In this document: positions 54,196 to 64,000 of the stretch, in pieces | How positions within the stretch are numbered: the stretch's first letter is position 1 | How the letters are laid out: every line of letters starts with the position of its first letter | DNA from: Mrakia gelida | Lineage: Eukaryota; Basidiomycota; Tremellomycetes; Cystofilobasidiales; Mrakiaceae | Length of the DNA: 64,000 nucleotides | Assembly (NCBI GenBank): GCA_024345305.1 | Contig: BRON01000009.1 | Coordinates: 1,116,001 to 1,180,000 of the forward strand | Direction: 5' to 3' | Translations under genes and position numbers: made by a program | The notes under the pieces: model-generated | Seen by the model: the letters and a program-made list of their open reading frames with translations, nothing else | What the model was told of the DNA's origin: nothing | Database searches by the model: none

Positions 54196-57100
54196 ATGGG
54201 ATCCACTCCCTCCCCTCCTCCTCCCCTCCCTCCTCCTTCCCTCTCTGCAGCAGCACCCGTCTTTCGACCTTCGTTCCCATCTCGATCCTCTACTCCTTCC
54301 CTCTCCTCGTCCCTCCTCTTCCTACCCTCCTCCGTCAACCCAGCAGGAGGAGCGGCAACGACCTCGAACTCGTCCAGCTTCCCCACTCGAAGGCACTCGG
54401 ATTTCCCTGCGTCCTCCCTCCCTCCCGCGCCTCACCTGCTCCCCTTCAAAACGCCTCAACTAGGAAGTGCTGCTCTCTGGGAACCTCAGGAGGACGACTT
54501 CCTCCCGTCGCCTGGAGGAGCAACCAGCTCCCTTCACGCAGGGAGGAGGGACTCAACTTGGGGAAGCCCCCTCTCCTTCTTGAGCGAAATCTCGACGAGT
54601 GCTCCTGGGACTCCAGCAGACGACAGACGACGACCTAGCTTCTCTTCTTCGGTCAGTCTCAGCGCATATATCCTTCCTATATTTTTGTTTCGCTGACCTC
54701 GACCCTTGTTTCGTCAGGCCTGTACCAGCGAGGGAAGGAGGGAGGACCAAACCGTCGAGGTGATGGCAGCCAAGATCGCAGAGGTTCGGCCGTGTCTCTC
54801 TCTCTCATCTCTACACTCCCTCGACCAAGCTGACCTTCCCTTCTCTTCACTCCAGCTCTCTCTCCAGCTCTCGTCTTCCATCGACCAACTCGACGTCCTT
54901 CGAGCCGAGAACTTCACGCTCAAAGCTCACCAAGGTCGAGGAGGTCAAGCTCAAGGTCCCTCGCCTTCTCCTCCTCTTCCTCCTCTCGCCAACATGTCTC
55001 GACGAGGATCAGTCGCCATCTCTCCCATCATCGGTCGAGACAGAGGAGAAGATAGATCCATGATGGACGCGATCTACAAGGGGATCCCTCCTCCCGTTCA
55101 GATCCTTCCCGGAGGAGTGAGTTCGACGCGACCCTCTCGTCTCGTTCGACGATCTCGAGCTCACCTCTTTCGTTCTTCGTTCGCACAGAAAATCGTTCGA
55201 CCGCCGCCTGAGATCGCTCAAGACATCCTCCTCGGAACGATGGACTACCGAGACCTCTTCGCTCTTCAAGGTCTTCACCTCGCTCCTCCTCCCATCTCCG
55301 TCGAGGTCTTCACGCTTCGAGCTCAGTGGGTCGTCGCCGTTCTCGCTGGAGAGTACCCAGCCAAGGAGGGTGCTCTGAGGAGAGCTGCTAGCGCTCTGAC
55401 GGTACGTTCGACCCCTTATTCGATTTCCAGCTTACTCGACGCTGACCTCGCCCTGTTTCGACTCCCTCGCAGGACATCCTCAACACCGAGAAACGATTCT
55501 CTCGACGCGTCGTCGCTCTCCTCAACGTTCTCGCTACCGCCGCGGCTGCTCTCGCCGTTCGACCTCAGGGAAACTTCCTCATCCAGAGTGCGTTCGGATG
55601 TGGGAGGGAGGTTCGACAGGCATTCTTTGAGATCATGCAGTCAGTCCTCCCGTTCTTCGTTTCGCCTTCTCCTGGTCTCGTCGACCGAACTCGTACTCAC
55701 GTCTCCTTCGCTTTTTTCAACAGACCCGACTTCAAGTCTATCATTCCAGCTCAGTACGGTCAACACGTCGTCCTCAAGATGATCATCCGAGACGACATGA
55801 GAGCCTTGATCGTCGATTGCTTGGTCGAGTTATTGGGAGATCGAGAGTTCTTGCAGACGAGAGGTGGGACGAGGGTTCTGGAGCAGGTGAGTCGGATTTC
55901 TGGCTCTAAACCTCCTTATTTTTGCGAAGCTGACACCACTTCCTTCGACGTCTTCAGGCGTTCAAGAGCTTCTCGAGGGATCAATGCCGATTCGTTTACG
56001 ATAAGTGAGTCGCGTCGGCTTTCCCTTTCGTGGCGCGCGACTCCTGTTCTCTTGCTGACTTTCGTCATTCGTCCATTTCTCTTACAGGCTCTCCGAGGTC
56101 ATGAACGATCACTGGCTCGACTGTGCTCTGTCCATCGTACGCTCGCCCTCCTCCACGTCGCTCGACTCGACCTGACGACGACCATCTCTCTCCATTTTCC
56201 AGAACGGTTGCCTCGTCGTCCAGAACCTTATCGAACTCCATCCTCACAATGGAGACTTCAGTCACCAGTTCCTTGAAGAGGTGAGTTCTCGCGCTTCCTT
56301 GTTCCATCGCTCTCGAACGCTCAACTGACGAGACCTCTCCCTCTTCGCTCTCCAGGTCCTCGGTGGAATCAACCAAGTCGCTGCCAACTCCCACGGAGCG
56401 TGAGTTCTGTTTCCCTTCTAATCTCTCTCGCTCCAAGCTCACGAGCTGACTAGACTCCTCTCTCGTCCATCAGCTTCGTCCTCCACAAACTTCTCATCCA
56501 CCCCTCCCTCCGATCCCAAACCCTCCTCGCCATCTTCGCCTCCCTCGATCCTCTCTGCGCTGGACCCGACGTCGGACGAGACGCGATGCTCGAAGGAGCT
56601 AAGCACGGTTGCTCTTCGGAGGAGTGGGGAGAGTGGGTTGGGAAGGTTTGCGATGGGTGAGCAGGCTCTTCCGTTCGATTCCAGCCCAACGCGACGGAGC
56701 GCTGACCTCTCGTTCTCTTCTCTCTCTTTGGGTCCTTCAGGATCAGCAGGGTTCCAACCCTCGTCGATGCCGTCCAAAGACCTGGAGGAGTCGGTCTCTT
56801 GATCTGTTCTCTCAAGGAAACGCCTACTCTTCTCGCGGACAGAATTCGAGCGACGGTTCGTCCACCCACCCTTTCTCCCTCCCTCCCTCGCCTTCTCTCC
56901 CTTGCTCACACGCTCTCCATTTGTCCTTCGCAGCTCCTCGACAACACCCGCCTCCTTCGCTGCACTGCTCCAGGTCGAGAAGCTCTCGACATCCTCTGCG
57001 GATCCATCGCCTCCTCGTCCTCCTCGTCGTCCTCCATCGTCCCAGCGTGGCACCGCTCCTCCTCGCACGACCAGGACGAGTGCGACTACGATCACGACTT

Positions 57101-57257
57101 TCCGGTCCCTTCGTCCGCTCCCCCCTCGACCAGCTCGTTCAGCAGGTACGACGTCATGGCTCAACGGGCGAGGAACGCCAACGCAGGGAACGGAGGAGGA
57201 GGGGGGTTCGCGCCTCAGCCGAGGTGGGGGATGACTTTGGGTGGGTCGAGGAGGTAG
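54196..57257 (+). CDS. Pumilio-like (PUF/ARM repeat) RNA-binding protein
   Basis: ATG 54196, stop 57255-57257, about fourteen exons. The N-terminal 150 residues are Ser/Pro-rich and disordered; a short coiled coil follows (SSIDQLDVLRAENFTLKAH). The repeat region reads ALLNVLATAAAALAVRPQGN, FLIQSAFGCGREVRQAFFEI, FKSIIPAQYGQHVVLKMIIR, REFLQTRGGTRVLEQ, NGCLVVQNLIELHPHNGDFS, GINQVAANSHGAFVLHKLLI and LQDN-like LLDNTRLLRCTAPGREAL. The G-N-x-L-I-Q, Y-G-x-x-V-V and G-C-x-V-V-Q-N patterns are PUF-repeat cores, closest in flavour to the divergent Jsn1/Puf2 class. The tail is Ser-rich with RYDVMAQRARNANAGNG. A post-transcriptional regulator binding 3' UTRs is inferred from the family. Confidence 0.75.
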
Positions 57258-57625
57258 ACCTAGACCTCTCCTGTTTACGTTTTGCATTCTCTCTCTCTCG
57301 TTCGCTCTCTCTCGCATACCTCTCTCTCCACTCTCATCATCTCATCGCTGCTGCTCTCACTCTGGAACGCGTCTCGCTTTCACTTGCTTCCGTCTCGTCC
57401 GTCTCGTCTCTCCCTCGCATCCTTTCTTTATTCTCAGCAATTTTTCGTTTCCTTTTTCGGCTCGATGTACCTCTAGTCTTCTGGCTCTTCATCCTCTACG
57501 TTTTTGCTCTTTCTTCTTATTTATCCCAAAACGTGACACCCTCCTTCGCTTTCGCGACGAGCCTCGAACGAAAAGCTCAACTCACTCCAAGCACCGACGT
57601 CCATCTTACCCTTCTACCAGCAACC
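57258..57625. other. Intergenic region
   Basis: 368 bp of CT-rich sequence between same-strand genes: 3' UTR of the Pumilio-like gene, then the leader of the MYND gene. Nothing else recognised. Confidence 0.4.
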
Positions 57626-59452
57626 ATGTGAGTCTTCTCCCCGTCGTACTCTTCGCCCACACCCTCACGCTGCAAATCTGACTTCCTCTCCTCTCTGCCC
57701 CTCCCAGGTCAGCACGACTCCCCATCTCCCCCATCCAACTCGCCACAGCGTTCGAGCTCGTCGACGACTCGGGCAAGATCCTACCAGCTTCCAAACCACC
57801 TGCGGATGATCCGAAAGGGATGAAAAGACTGGGGAGGATTGATAAGAAGGTGCGTGAGAAACGAACGAGCGAAAAACGAGCGAGAACGAAGCGGGGAGGG
57901 GAGGGGAAGGGAGGGAGGGATGGAAGAGGCAGGAGAAAGAGGTGAAGCTGATTGAGTTCGTTTCCTTTTGGGTTGGCGTGCAGTTCGTCGCGTTGAAGAT
58001 GGGTTATCTGGATATGAACACTCAGATCGTCATCCTCGTGAGTGCTCGTACAGCTGGGGGAGAGGTGAGAAGAGAGCAGGAGAGCTGACTTTCAGCCCAC
58101 AACCATCTCCCCTTCCCTCCCTTCCTCGCCGTTCTGCTCTCGCCCACCCCGACTCTCACCCGTCCCACCAACCACACTCGCCCCACCCACCCACCACCCA
58201 TCACCTGCCCACCCACTCTACCCCTCCAGCTCAAATTCCTCTCCATCTACCTCCCCGCCTTCGTGACCCACTCCGGCGCGATCCCAACTCTCAACACCGT
58301 CTTCCTCCAGTTCCTCTTCATCCCAGCTTCCCAACCCTTCCTCTTTCGATACATCAGGACAGACCCTCAAGGGTACAAGCATCTGGAGGATATGCTCAGG
58401 GGGGATTCGGCAATTCAGTGGACTCCAATTAAGGTCAGTCTTGAGCACGAGAGAGAGGGGGGAGGGCTGAACGAAAGAGACGAACGACGAGCTGATCTCG
58501 TTCTCCTCCTTCCTCCCCTCCCCACCACCTCCCCTACCAGACCCCCTCCCAACTCGAAGGCTCCAAACAACTCCTCTCCTTCTTCCACCAATACGTCAAA
58601 CACTGCCTCACCGTAGCCTTCTTCGTCGCCTTCGAAACTACCCATCGCCTCTCCCTCCCCCCTTCCTCCTCCACCTCTTTCCCTGTCCCCACACTCAACC
58701 TAGAGATCCTCACCGCCTCCATCGAATCCTTCCAAGAACTCCACGACGACCTCACAACCCGCCACCTCACCGTCCTCGAAACCTTCCCCTCCAACGCCTT
58801 CGCTGCTCCGGCAGCTCACTCGCACGATGGGGGGTGCAACGGGTCGCACGACCAGGGCCACGGAGGAGGGGGGGACGGGAGAGCAGGGGTGGTAGGACAT
58901 GTGAAGGCTTGTCAGAAGGATATTCTGGAACTGGTGAGGGTGCTGAAGCAAGCGGTGGAGGGGGGAGGAGTGATGGGGGAGCCGACGAAGGAGCAAGCGG
59001 AGGGGCAGCCTTGGATGATTTGTGAGGCCAGGGATTTGGGCAGTAATCTTGAGAGTGGGTGTGTGGAGGGGAAGGGGTTGATGGCTTGTGGGAAGGTAAG
59101 TTTTTCCCCCTCTTCTACTTCCCTTCCCAATCAGTGTTGCGTTTTCGTTTCTTTGGGGGTTGCGAGCGAGAACTGACATCTCTCCCCTCCCTCCATCTCC
59201 CTCTCCCTCCTCGTTCTTTTTGATGTTTCGTCCACTCGCAGTGCCTGTCGAGTCGGTACTGCTCTGCTGGTGAGTTTGATTTCCCCCTTCCCCGTCCCAT
59301 CCCTCGAAGAGAGAGACGAAGAGAAGAGGACAACGAACGAACGACGCGTCGAAACCTTCGAACTGACCTCTTTCCTCTTCGTTCGTTTTACAGAGCATCA
59401 AAAAGCTCATTGGAGTCAGCATAAGATCGCTTGTTTCAAGCCTACTTGGTAG
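57626..59452 (+). CDS. MYND-type zinc finger protein; start codon split by an intron
   Basis: Start codon AT (57626-57627) plus G (57708) across an intron with GTGAGT donor and CCCAG acceptor; the frame continues SARLPISPIQLATAFELVDD. Following exons: RLGRIDKKFVALKMGYLDMN, FLSIYLPAFVTHSGAIPTLN, RYIRTDPQGYKHLEDMLRGD, SQLEGSKQLLSFFHQYVKHC and a His/Gly-rich loop. The C-terminal MYND finger is CGKCLSSRYCSAEHQKAHW followed by SQHKIACF, with the C-x2-C and later Cys/His spacing that binds two zincs. Stop 59450-59452. MYND domains usually mediate protein contacts. The preceding 400 residues match no family I can name. The finger is encoded across three short exons. Confidence 0.75.
57628..57707 (+). 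other. Intron splitting the start codon (AT|G)
   Basis: CAACCAT precedes a consensus GTGAGT donor; CTCCCAG precedes GTCAGCACG. The unspliced ATG at 57626 would be followed at once by TGA, so only the spliced reading gives a protein. Confidence 0.75.
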
Positions 59453-59665
59453 ACTAGACCCCTAGATGAGTGGATTTGCATGGTTATCTATCGAGGATGA
59501 GAGACGGGAGAAGAGAAAAGGAGGTTGAGTTGAGGGACGAAAGGAAGGCGTTAGGTTGCGGAGGGAGAATCGCTCTACTTCGTCCCGCTCTCTCGCTAAT
59601 GAAAAGTAGGCTTCCATTCCAAGCTTTTGAATCAAACGAGTTCATCCACGATCGTCAAAGTCTAC

Positions 59666-61215
59666 CTAGGCCAAACCCGTCCCCGCCCCGTGGTCCTTCA
59701 ACGCTTCTCGTCGACTGAGACTGTTAGGATCGTAGTAAGGCCTTTCTCCAACGCTGACGACTCTTCGACCGTCTCGGAATTCGTCGCCGTAGTCTGAGGA
59801 AAAGGAAGAACGAGTGAAAAACGAGTCAGCCCGCCGAAACGAGCCGAGACGAGACGCGACTCGATTCGATTCGACTTCCGCTGCCTCCTCCTCCTTGTAC
59901 CTTCCTCTCGCCGTGCCTTCCGCCGCGAAAAAGTAAGCGGTTAGACGACTCACCATTAGTCACGTTGTGCAAAGTTGACCGATTGTCCCAGATAGCGACG
60001 CTGTTCGGTCTCCAGTTGAATCGAACTTGCAGATCGTGATTGTGTGCGACGTGGTCGAAGAGATACTTGAGGAGATGGTCCGACTCCTCCTTCGAGACTT
60101 CGTTGATGCGGGTGGTGAAGCTGAGAGGAAATAGAATGGAAGCGTTAGCGTGAAAGAGGTGGCAGAGGCGAAAGAGGGCGAAGGAAGTCGAACGAACTTC
60201 GAGTTCACGAAACTGAGGAAACGACCGAATGCTCGGTCAGTCTCAGAGTAGAGTTGGAAAGGGAGTCAGAGTGAGGAAAGCTACTCACAGAGACTTCCAG
60301 CCCGTAACGGGGTTCGTGCGAATCACTGGGTGGGCTGCCTCGAGAGAATCGGTGGAGTTGTTCTCTGGGTGACCTCGAGGAGAGCGAACGACAGGCTTGA
60401 TCTTGAGGAACAAGGCTCCCGAGTGGGTGGCTGTGAGAGTCGAGAGGTACTCTCGAAAGGAGGGAGAGAGTCTGTCGTAGGCTTCGTAGCCGCTGGCCCA
60501 AAGCTGAAGAGAGAGAGAAGAGTCAGGCGAAGGCTCGCGACGCGTCGAAGAAACGAAACGAGGCTCACCGTGTCTCCGCCGACCTTAGGAAGGGAGACCA
60601 AGCGAAGAGCGGCGTAGTCGGAAGGATGGTTCTCGAATGTGATGTCGGAGTGCTTTGAATAAAGAAGGGCGGAAGTCAGCAGATGAAGAGATGGAAAAAA
60701 TATCGTCGAATCGGAACGCGACTCACCCAGCCTTTGTCTGCTCGAGGGAGATCATGGGGAGGTACCTCGTGGAGATGGGCTCTCGTCTTTGAGTCTGTGG
60801 AAGGTGAACAGACTTCGAGTCAGCGTCGACTCCTCGCGAAGAACGATCATCGAAAGCGAGACTCACTCGACGCGATCGTTTGGACTTCGTCGCCCAACTC
60901 CTTCGACTCGTCAGTCAGAGGATGTCGATGGAAGCTGCTCTCGGCCGGTCTCCCACTCTCCCTTCCCAATCTATCGACGAGAGTCTTCTGCTGCTCGATG
61001 CTGATGTCTTGGTCGCGAAAGAAGACCACTCCTCGCTGCGAGACGAGGATGGCGAGATCCCTGATGGCGGAGTCGGACTGGTCGAGGAGGGCCGAGAGTT
61101 GAGTTTCTTTGGAGAAGACTGTTCCGATGGAGGGAGTAAAATCCCGTTGAGGGAGCTTGGCGAGGGAAAGCGTGGACTGGAGAGGCGAAGGGAAGGAGGG
61201 AGTTGCGACGGGCAT
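59666..61215 (-). CDS. TauD/TfdA-family sulfonate/2-oxoglutarate dioxygenase, JLP1-like
   Basis: ATG 61215 (MPVATPSFPSPLQSTLSLAK), stop 59666. AIRDLAILVSQRGVVFFRDQ is the conserved N-terminal motif. The iron-binding HxD is in KGWHSDITFENHPSDYAALR, followed by VGGDTLWASGYEAYDRLSP and LSTLTATHSGALFLK. HPVIRTNPVTGWKSLFVNSK has the 2-oxoglutarate-binding threonine region. The distal His is in RPNSVAIWDNRSTLHNVTND, and the co-substrate-binding Arg is in GRRVVSVGERPYYDP. Yeast Jlp1 releases sulfite from sulfonates such as isethionate and taurine for sulfur supply. Six exons. Divergent from a Dal5-type transporter start 1.3 kb away, an arrangement compatible with uptake plus breakdown. Substrate assignment is by similarity only. 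Confidence 0.85.
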
Positions 61216-62501
61216 GGCGAAAAGACGAAGGATGAGGAGAGGATTGGTTGGGAGAGAGTGAGCTGGAGCGGGAAGAAGAGAGTGCCCGAAAGCTCGTATC
61301 TACGTCGCCATACGAGAAACAGGTCGTCAATCCAGCTCCGGCTAGGTTGAGAACGAAGGCGAGAGGGAGAAAGGCGTCTTCAAGCGAGAGAGCGGAGGTG
61401 TCCGCACCGGGCCTCAGGTTCTGATGCCTTACAAAGCTGCCCTCGGTGGCGTCGATGTGAAAGTGCCGACGATGAGGGAATCAGCGGGTCGGCTGAGCGA
61501 AGAGGGAAGCAAAACGAAGGAAGGAGGAGGGAGGGAGGCTTCAGCTTCGTCTCTTCCTTCGCTTTTTGAGAGGACCAGCGGAGACACACCTTCGGTCAAA
61601 GTTAGAGCTGTAGACCCCAGCAGCTGCATCAGACGAGAGACAAACATCAAGGCTCCGTTCAACAGCGAGAAGGCAGGAAGGAAAGGAGAGATCAGGGAGA
61701 TCAGCCCTCTCGCCTTGTCCATGATTGCGTTGGCCGCAAAACTGCCTCGGAGACGAGTGGTGAGCGAAAACGGGCTGATAGATAGTGCTGGTAGGTGCCA
61801 GGGATGTCGAATCTTGTATGGACAACGAAGAAAGAAGCCTGGGAGGGGACGAGTGACAAGGGAAGGAAGGTGATGTGAGCTCGACCGTTTCCTCCTCCTT
61901 CTCTCGTCCCTCCTTCTCTCGAGTGAGCGAGCGTTCCCTTGCTTCGAAAGCAGCAAGAGATTCGACTCACTTTACATCCCGAGTAGACTCTCGCGGCTCG
62001 ACGGATCGCTCAAAGGTCGTCAAGGAAGCGAAGGCGTGGTCAAGGAGGAAAGGGATGGGGATCGGAGGTCATCGATTTTCAGCTTCCCGCGACGGCCATG
62101 TTCTCCTTCTCCTTCCTTCGTTCGATTTGACTGGAACTCGACAAGCTACCCAGCACTCCCTTGCTGTCTCTCTGGCCTTTCTCGTGGACTTCCATCTCTC
62201 TGCAGCCCAAAGGAACGAGCTGAAGGCGTTGCAGACCTCGGCGGAGCGACTCCTCCTTTGAATGTCGTGCTGACCTGTCCAAGCTTTGTAGATCCAATGC
62301 TCTCTATCTCGCTCTCTTTCTAACTCTTAGCTACACGCCATATCACTCCTTAGATCGAAGGATGGCACCTCGAGAACATTTTCGGCTATTTGGACCTCCG
62401 GGACTCGTTGCTTCCTTTTTTCCTCAAACTCGCCTTCCCTCCTTCGCTCGTTCTCTCTCTTCCCCCTCAACCCTCACGAGCTCGTTCCTTTCCATACAGA
62501 C
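61216..62501. other. Divergent region between dioxygenase and transporter
   Basis: 1.29 kb. The left half contains a minus-strand membrane-protein-like frame, listed separately, and other intron-like signals (GTGAGT donor at about 61970 and GTGAGC near 61754 region on the minus strand). The right third (62280-62500) holds GATCCAATGCTCTCTATC and a CT-rich leader before the transporter start. Possible shared control region. Confidence 0.4.
61429..61722 (-). CDS. Candidate small membrane-protein ORF
   Basis: From ATG 61722 the minus strand reads MDKARGLISLISPFLPAFSL, then LNGALMFVSRLMQLLGSTAL, a plausible pair of hydrophobic helices, and runs unspliced to a stop at 61429. A GTGTGT donor near 61590 and upstream acceptor signals near 61740 suggest that it may be one exon of a longer spliced gene, or leader of the dioxygenase. 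The opposite strand is also open here. No family recognised. Confidence 0.2.
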   Translation of the reverse strand: MDKARGLISLISPFLPAFSLLNGALMFVSRLMQLLGSTALTLTEGVSPLVLSKSEGRDEAEASLPPPSFVLLPSSLSRPADSLIVGTFTSTPPRAAL

Positions 62502-64000
62502 ATGGCCACTCCAGTACTTTCAGCTTCCAATCAGGGCATCACTCGAGTCTCGTCAACCTCGTCGCCTTCGCCCTCAGACGAGAAGAAAGACCTCGCGTTC
62601 GTCGAAGCAAATGAGATCGATCCTTCTCAGCCTCCTCAGTCAGTTCCTGTTTTCTTTCTTTGATATGCCGACATCTCTCGAGACCGCTCTGACTTCTCAA
62701 ACTTTCAGATACGCTCCAGTAGCTTCCTACGAGGGACGGCATCGGTACGATCCCGACGCGACGTGGACGGAGGAGGAGGAGAAGAAACTCGTCAGGAAGA
62801 TAGATCTTCGGATCATGTCCTTCGCCTGCTTGATCTTCTTTGCGCTTCAATTGGATAGGGGTAATCTTGTACGTGTAGCAGTGCGACGGGAGGAATGGCA
62901 GAAGAAATGCATCGCGGACCGTCTCGCTTCTCTCTCGGACTGATCGTTCTCACGCTATCTCGTCGTCTCTAGTCCTCTGCTCTGGCCGACAACTTCCTCG
63001 GAGACACCAAGATGAACACTCAAGACTACAACGTGAGTGTCTCCTCTGACTTTCTCGAACATCGCCGCGTTCCGAACTCCTCGTTTGCTGACTCGCGATC
63101 GTTCTCGTCTTCCCTTCGTTCTTCTTTGACTCGCAGAATGGGCAAAGTATATTCTTCGTGAGTGTCACCCGCTCGACTCAGGGAACGAAGCGATCCCTGA
63201 CCCTACACCTTCCCATCGCAGTGTGCCTTCCTGTTCGCGGAGCTTCCTTCGCAGGTTCGTGCTTCCCCTTCCAGCCGTCTCGTTGATGAGCTGAGTTTAC
63301 TCCTCTCCCTTCCCTTAAACACGAACAGCTCTTGAACAAGTGGCTTGGAACTAGGTACGTATCTTCGTCAGCTCTGAACGCCCTCGCAATCGCTCGTCTC
63401 TCTCCTCTCGTCGCACTCGCATCTTGCTTCGACGCTTTCATTCGCTTGTTTCTGACTTTTCGAACGTTTCCCTTCTTTGCGTGATATCTTTCCAGTAACT
63501 GGGTACCTTTTCAGGTCATCGCCTGGAGTACCATCACGATCGGACAGGGTTGGGTCCATGTGAGTCGCGTCGTTGAGCATCGCCATTCCCCTCCGCTCCC
63601 CCTTCACTTCGCTGAATGTATTACACGCCTCATTCTGGTTCGACAGAACCGCTCTGGCTTCTTCGCTACTCGGGCTCTCTTGGGTCTCGCGGAAGGTCCG
63701 TTCTTGCTCTTTCGTCGCCTTGATTTGCCTTCGACCTCGAGCTGATGTCGTTGCTCCTTTTTGATTCTCACAGGTGGATTGATTCCTGGTGAGTGACTCA
63801 AAGTGATGCACGCTGCCTCCAGACGGACCAAAATTGACGTGACCTGCTTCGTATCTTCGCTTCGTAGACATGGTCGTGAGTTCCAGCGTCGATCTTTCCT
63901 CTCCCTTCTTGCCTCGACTCTTCGCTTCGATCTCGTCCTCATCGAGACTGACGACTCCACACCCTTCCAGCTCTACCTCACGTACTTCTACAAGAACAGC
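62502..64000 (+). CDS. MFS transporter, Dal5/allantoate-permease (ACS) family, 3' end outside window
   Basis: ATG 62502 (MATPVLSASNQGITRVSS). After about 60 cytosolic residues: RYDPDATWTEEEEKKLVRKI, then DLRIMSFACLIFFALQLDRG NL, ALADNFLGDTKMNTQDYNNG, QSIFFCAFLFAELPSQLL, NWVPFQVIAWSTITIGQGW, NRSGFFATRALLGLAEG, and GLIPDMVLYLTYFYKNS at the window edge. The D-R-x-N-L and G-x-I-P-D-M-x-L-Y-L-T-Y-F-Y motifs are diagnostic of the anion:cation symporter family that includes Dal5, Tna1 and Yct1. An 8-nt exon (63868-63875) supplies D-M-V. About ten introns in the visible half. Next to a JLP1-like dioxygenase, a sulfur-compound substrate is plausible but unproven. Confidence 0.85.
63868..63875 (+). other. 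8-nt exon of the Dal5-type transporter
   Basis: ACATGGTC between TTCGTAG and GTGAGT. Joined to CCTG on the left and CTCTACCTC on the right it gives P-D-M-V-L-Y-L, the exact family motif; skipping it breaks the frame. Confidence 0.85.

Noticed and set aside
1..64000. CRISPR arrays, insertion sequences, terminal repeats
   Set aside because: None found. Dispersed short repeats are low-complexity coding or CT-rich tracts, and no transposase or reverse transcriptase motif was seen.

Overview
The window looks like nuclear DNA of a basidiomycete yeast, most likely a Microbotryomycetes/Sporidiobolales relative (Rhodotorula/Sporobolomyces type). This is inferred from genes packed on both strands, several short introns per gene (about 50-110 nt, mostly GTGAGT donors, CTGAC or CTCAC branch sites and YAG acceptors), heavy use of the Arg codon CGA, and CT-rich leaders. 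I saw no rRNA, tRNA, CRISPR array, intact transposon or virus-like element.

Layout. 1-9.2 kb: 3' part of ARP5 (INO80 actin-related protein, minus), a divergent F-box-like gene, and a long Pro-rich coiled-coil protein (plus). 9.9-15.1 kb: a Ser/Pro-rich protein (minus), about 2.3 kb with no secure gene, and a Ca3427-like periplasmic-binding-fold protein (minus). 15.3-20.2 kb: a second F-box-like paralogue (plus) and a pantothenate/allantoate-type MFS transporter (minus) carrying an in-frame TGA. 20.9-28.6 kb: a 2-oxoglutarate/Fe(II) oxygenase (plus), an annexin (minus), the spliceosomal J-protein SPF31/DNAJC8 (minus) and a PCD1-like Nudix CoA diphosphatase (plus). 29.4-33.6 kb: a third F-box-like paralogue (minus), head-to-head with a monocarboxylate-type MFS transporter (plus). 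34-43.2 kb: nucleolin NSR1, a DsbA/FrnE-type thioredoxin-fold protein, a tandem RNase H1 N-terminal (viroplasmin) domain protein and an acetyl-CoA transporter (all plus). 44-50.9 kb: a different F-box protein with an N-terminal hydrophobic segment (minus), the second monocarboxylate-type transporter (minus) and an isochorismatase-like hydrolase (plus). 51-59.5 kb: RMI1 (minus), a Pumilio-like repeat protein and a MYND zinc-finger protein (plus). 59.7-64 kb: a JLP1-like TauD dioxygenase (minus), divergent from a Dal5-family transporter (plus) cut by the window edge; this pair may serve sulfonate or sulfur uptake.

Main cross-cutting observations. (1) The palindrome GACGCGTC recurs about thirty times, nearly always in introns or between genes, often just before a CTGAC branch site. 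(2) Two genes have an intron splitting the start codon as AT|G. (3) Several very short exons (8, 15 and 16 nt, perhaps 6 nt) are needed to rebuild transporter and F-box proteins. (4) The pantothenate-type transporter has TGA in place of a Trp codon that its family normally keeps. (5) Three F-box-like paralogues share intron positions.
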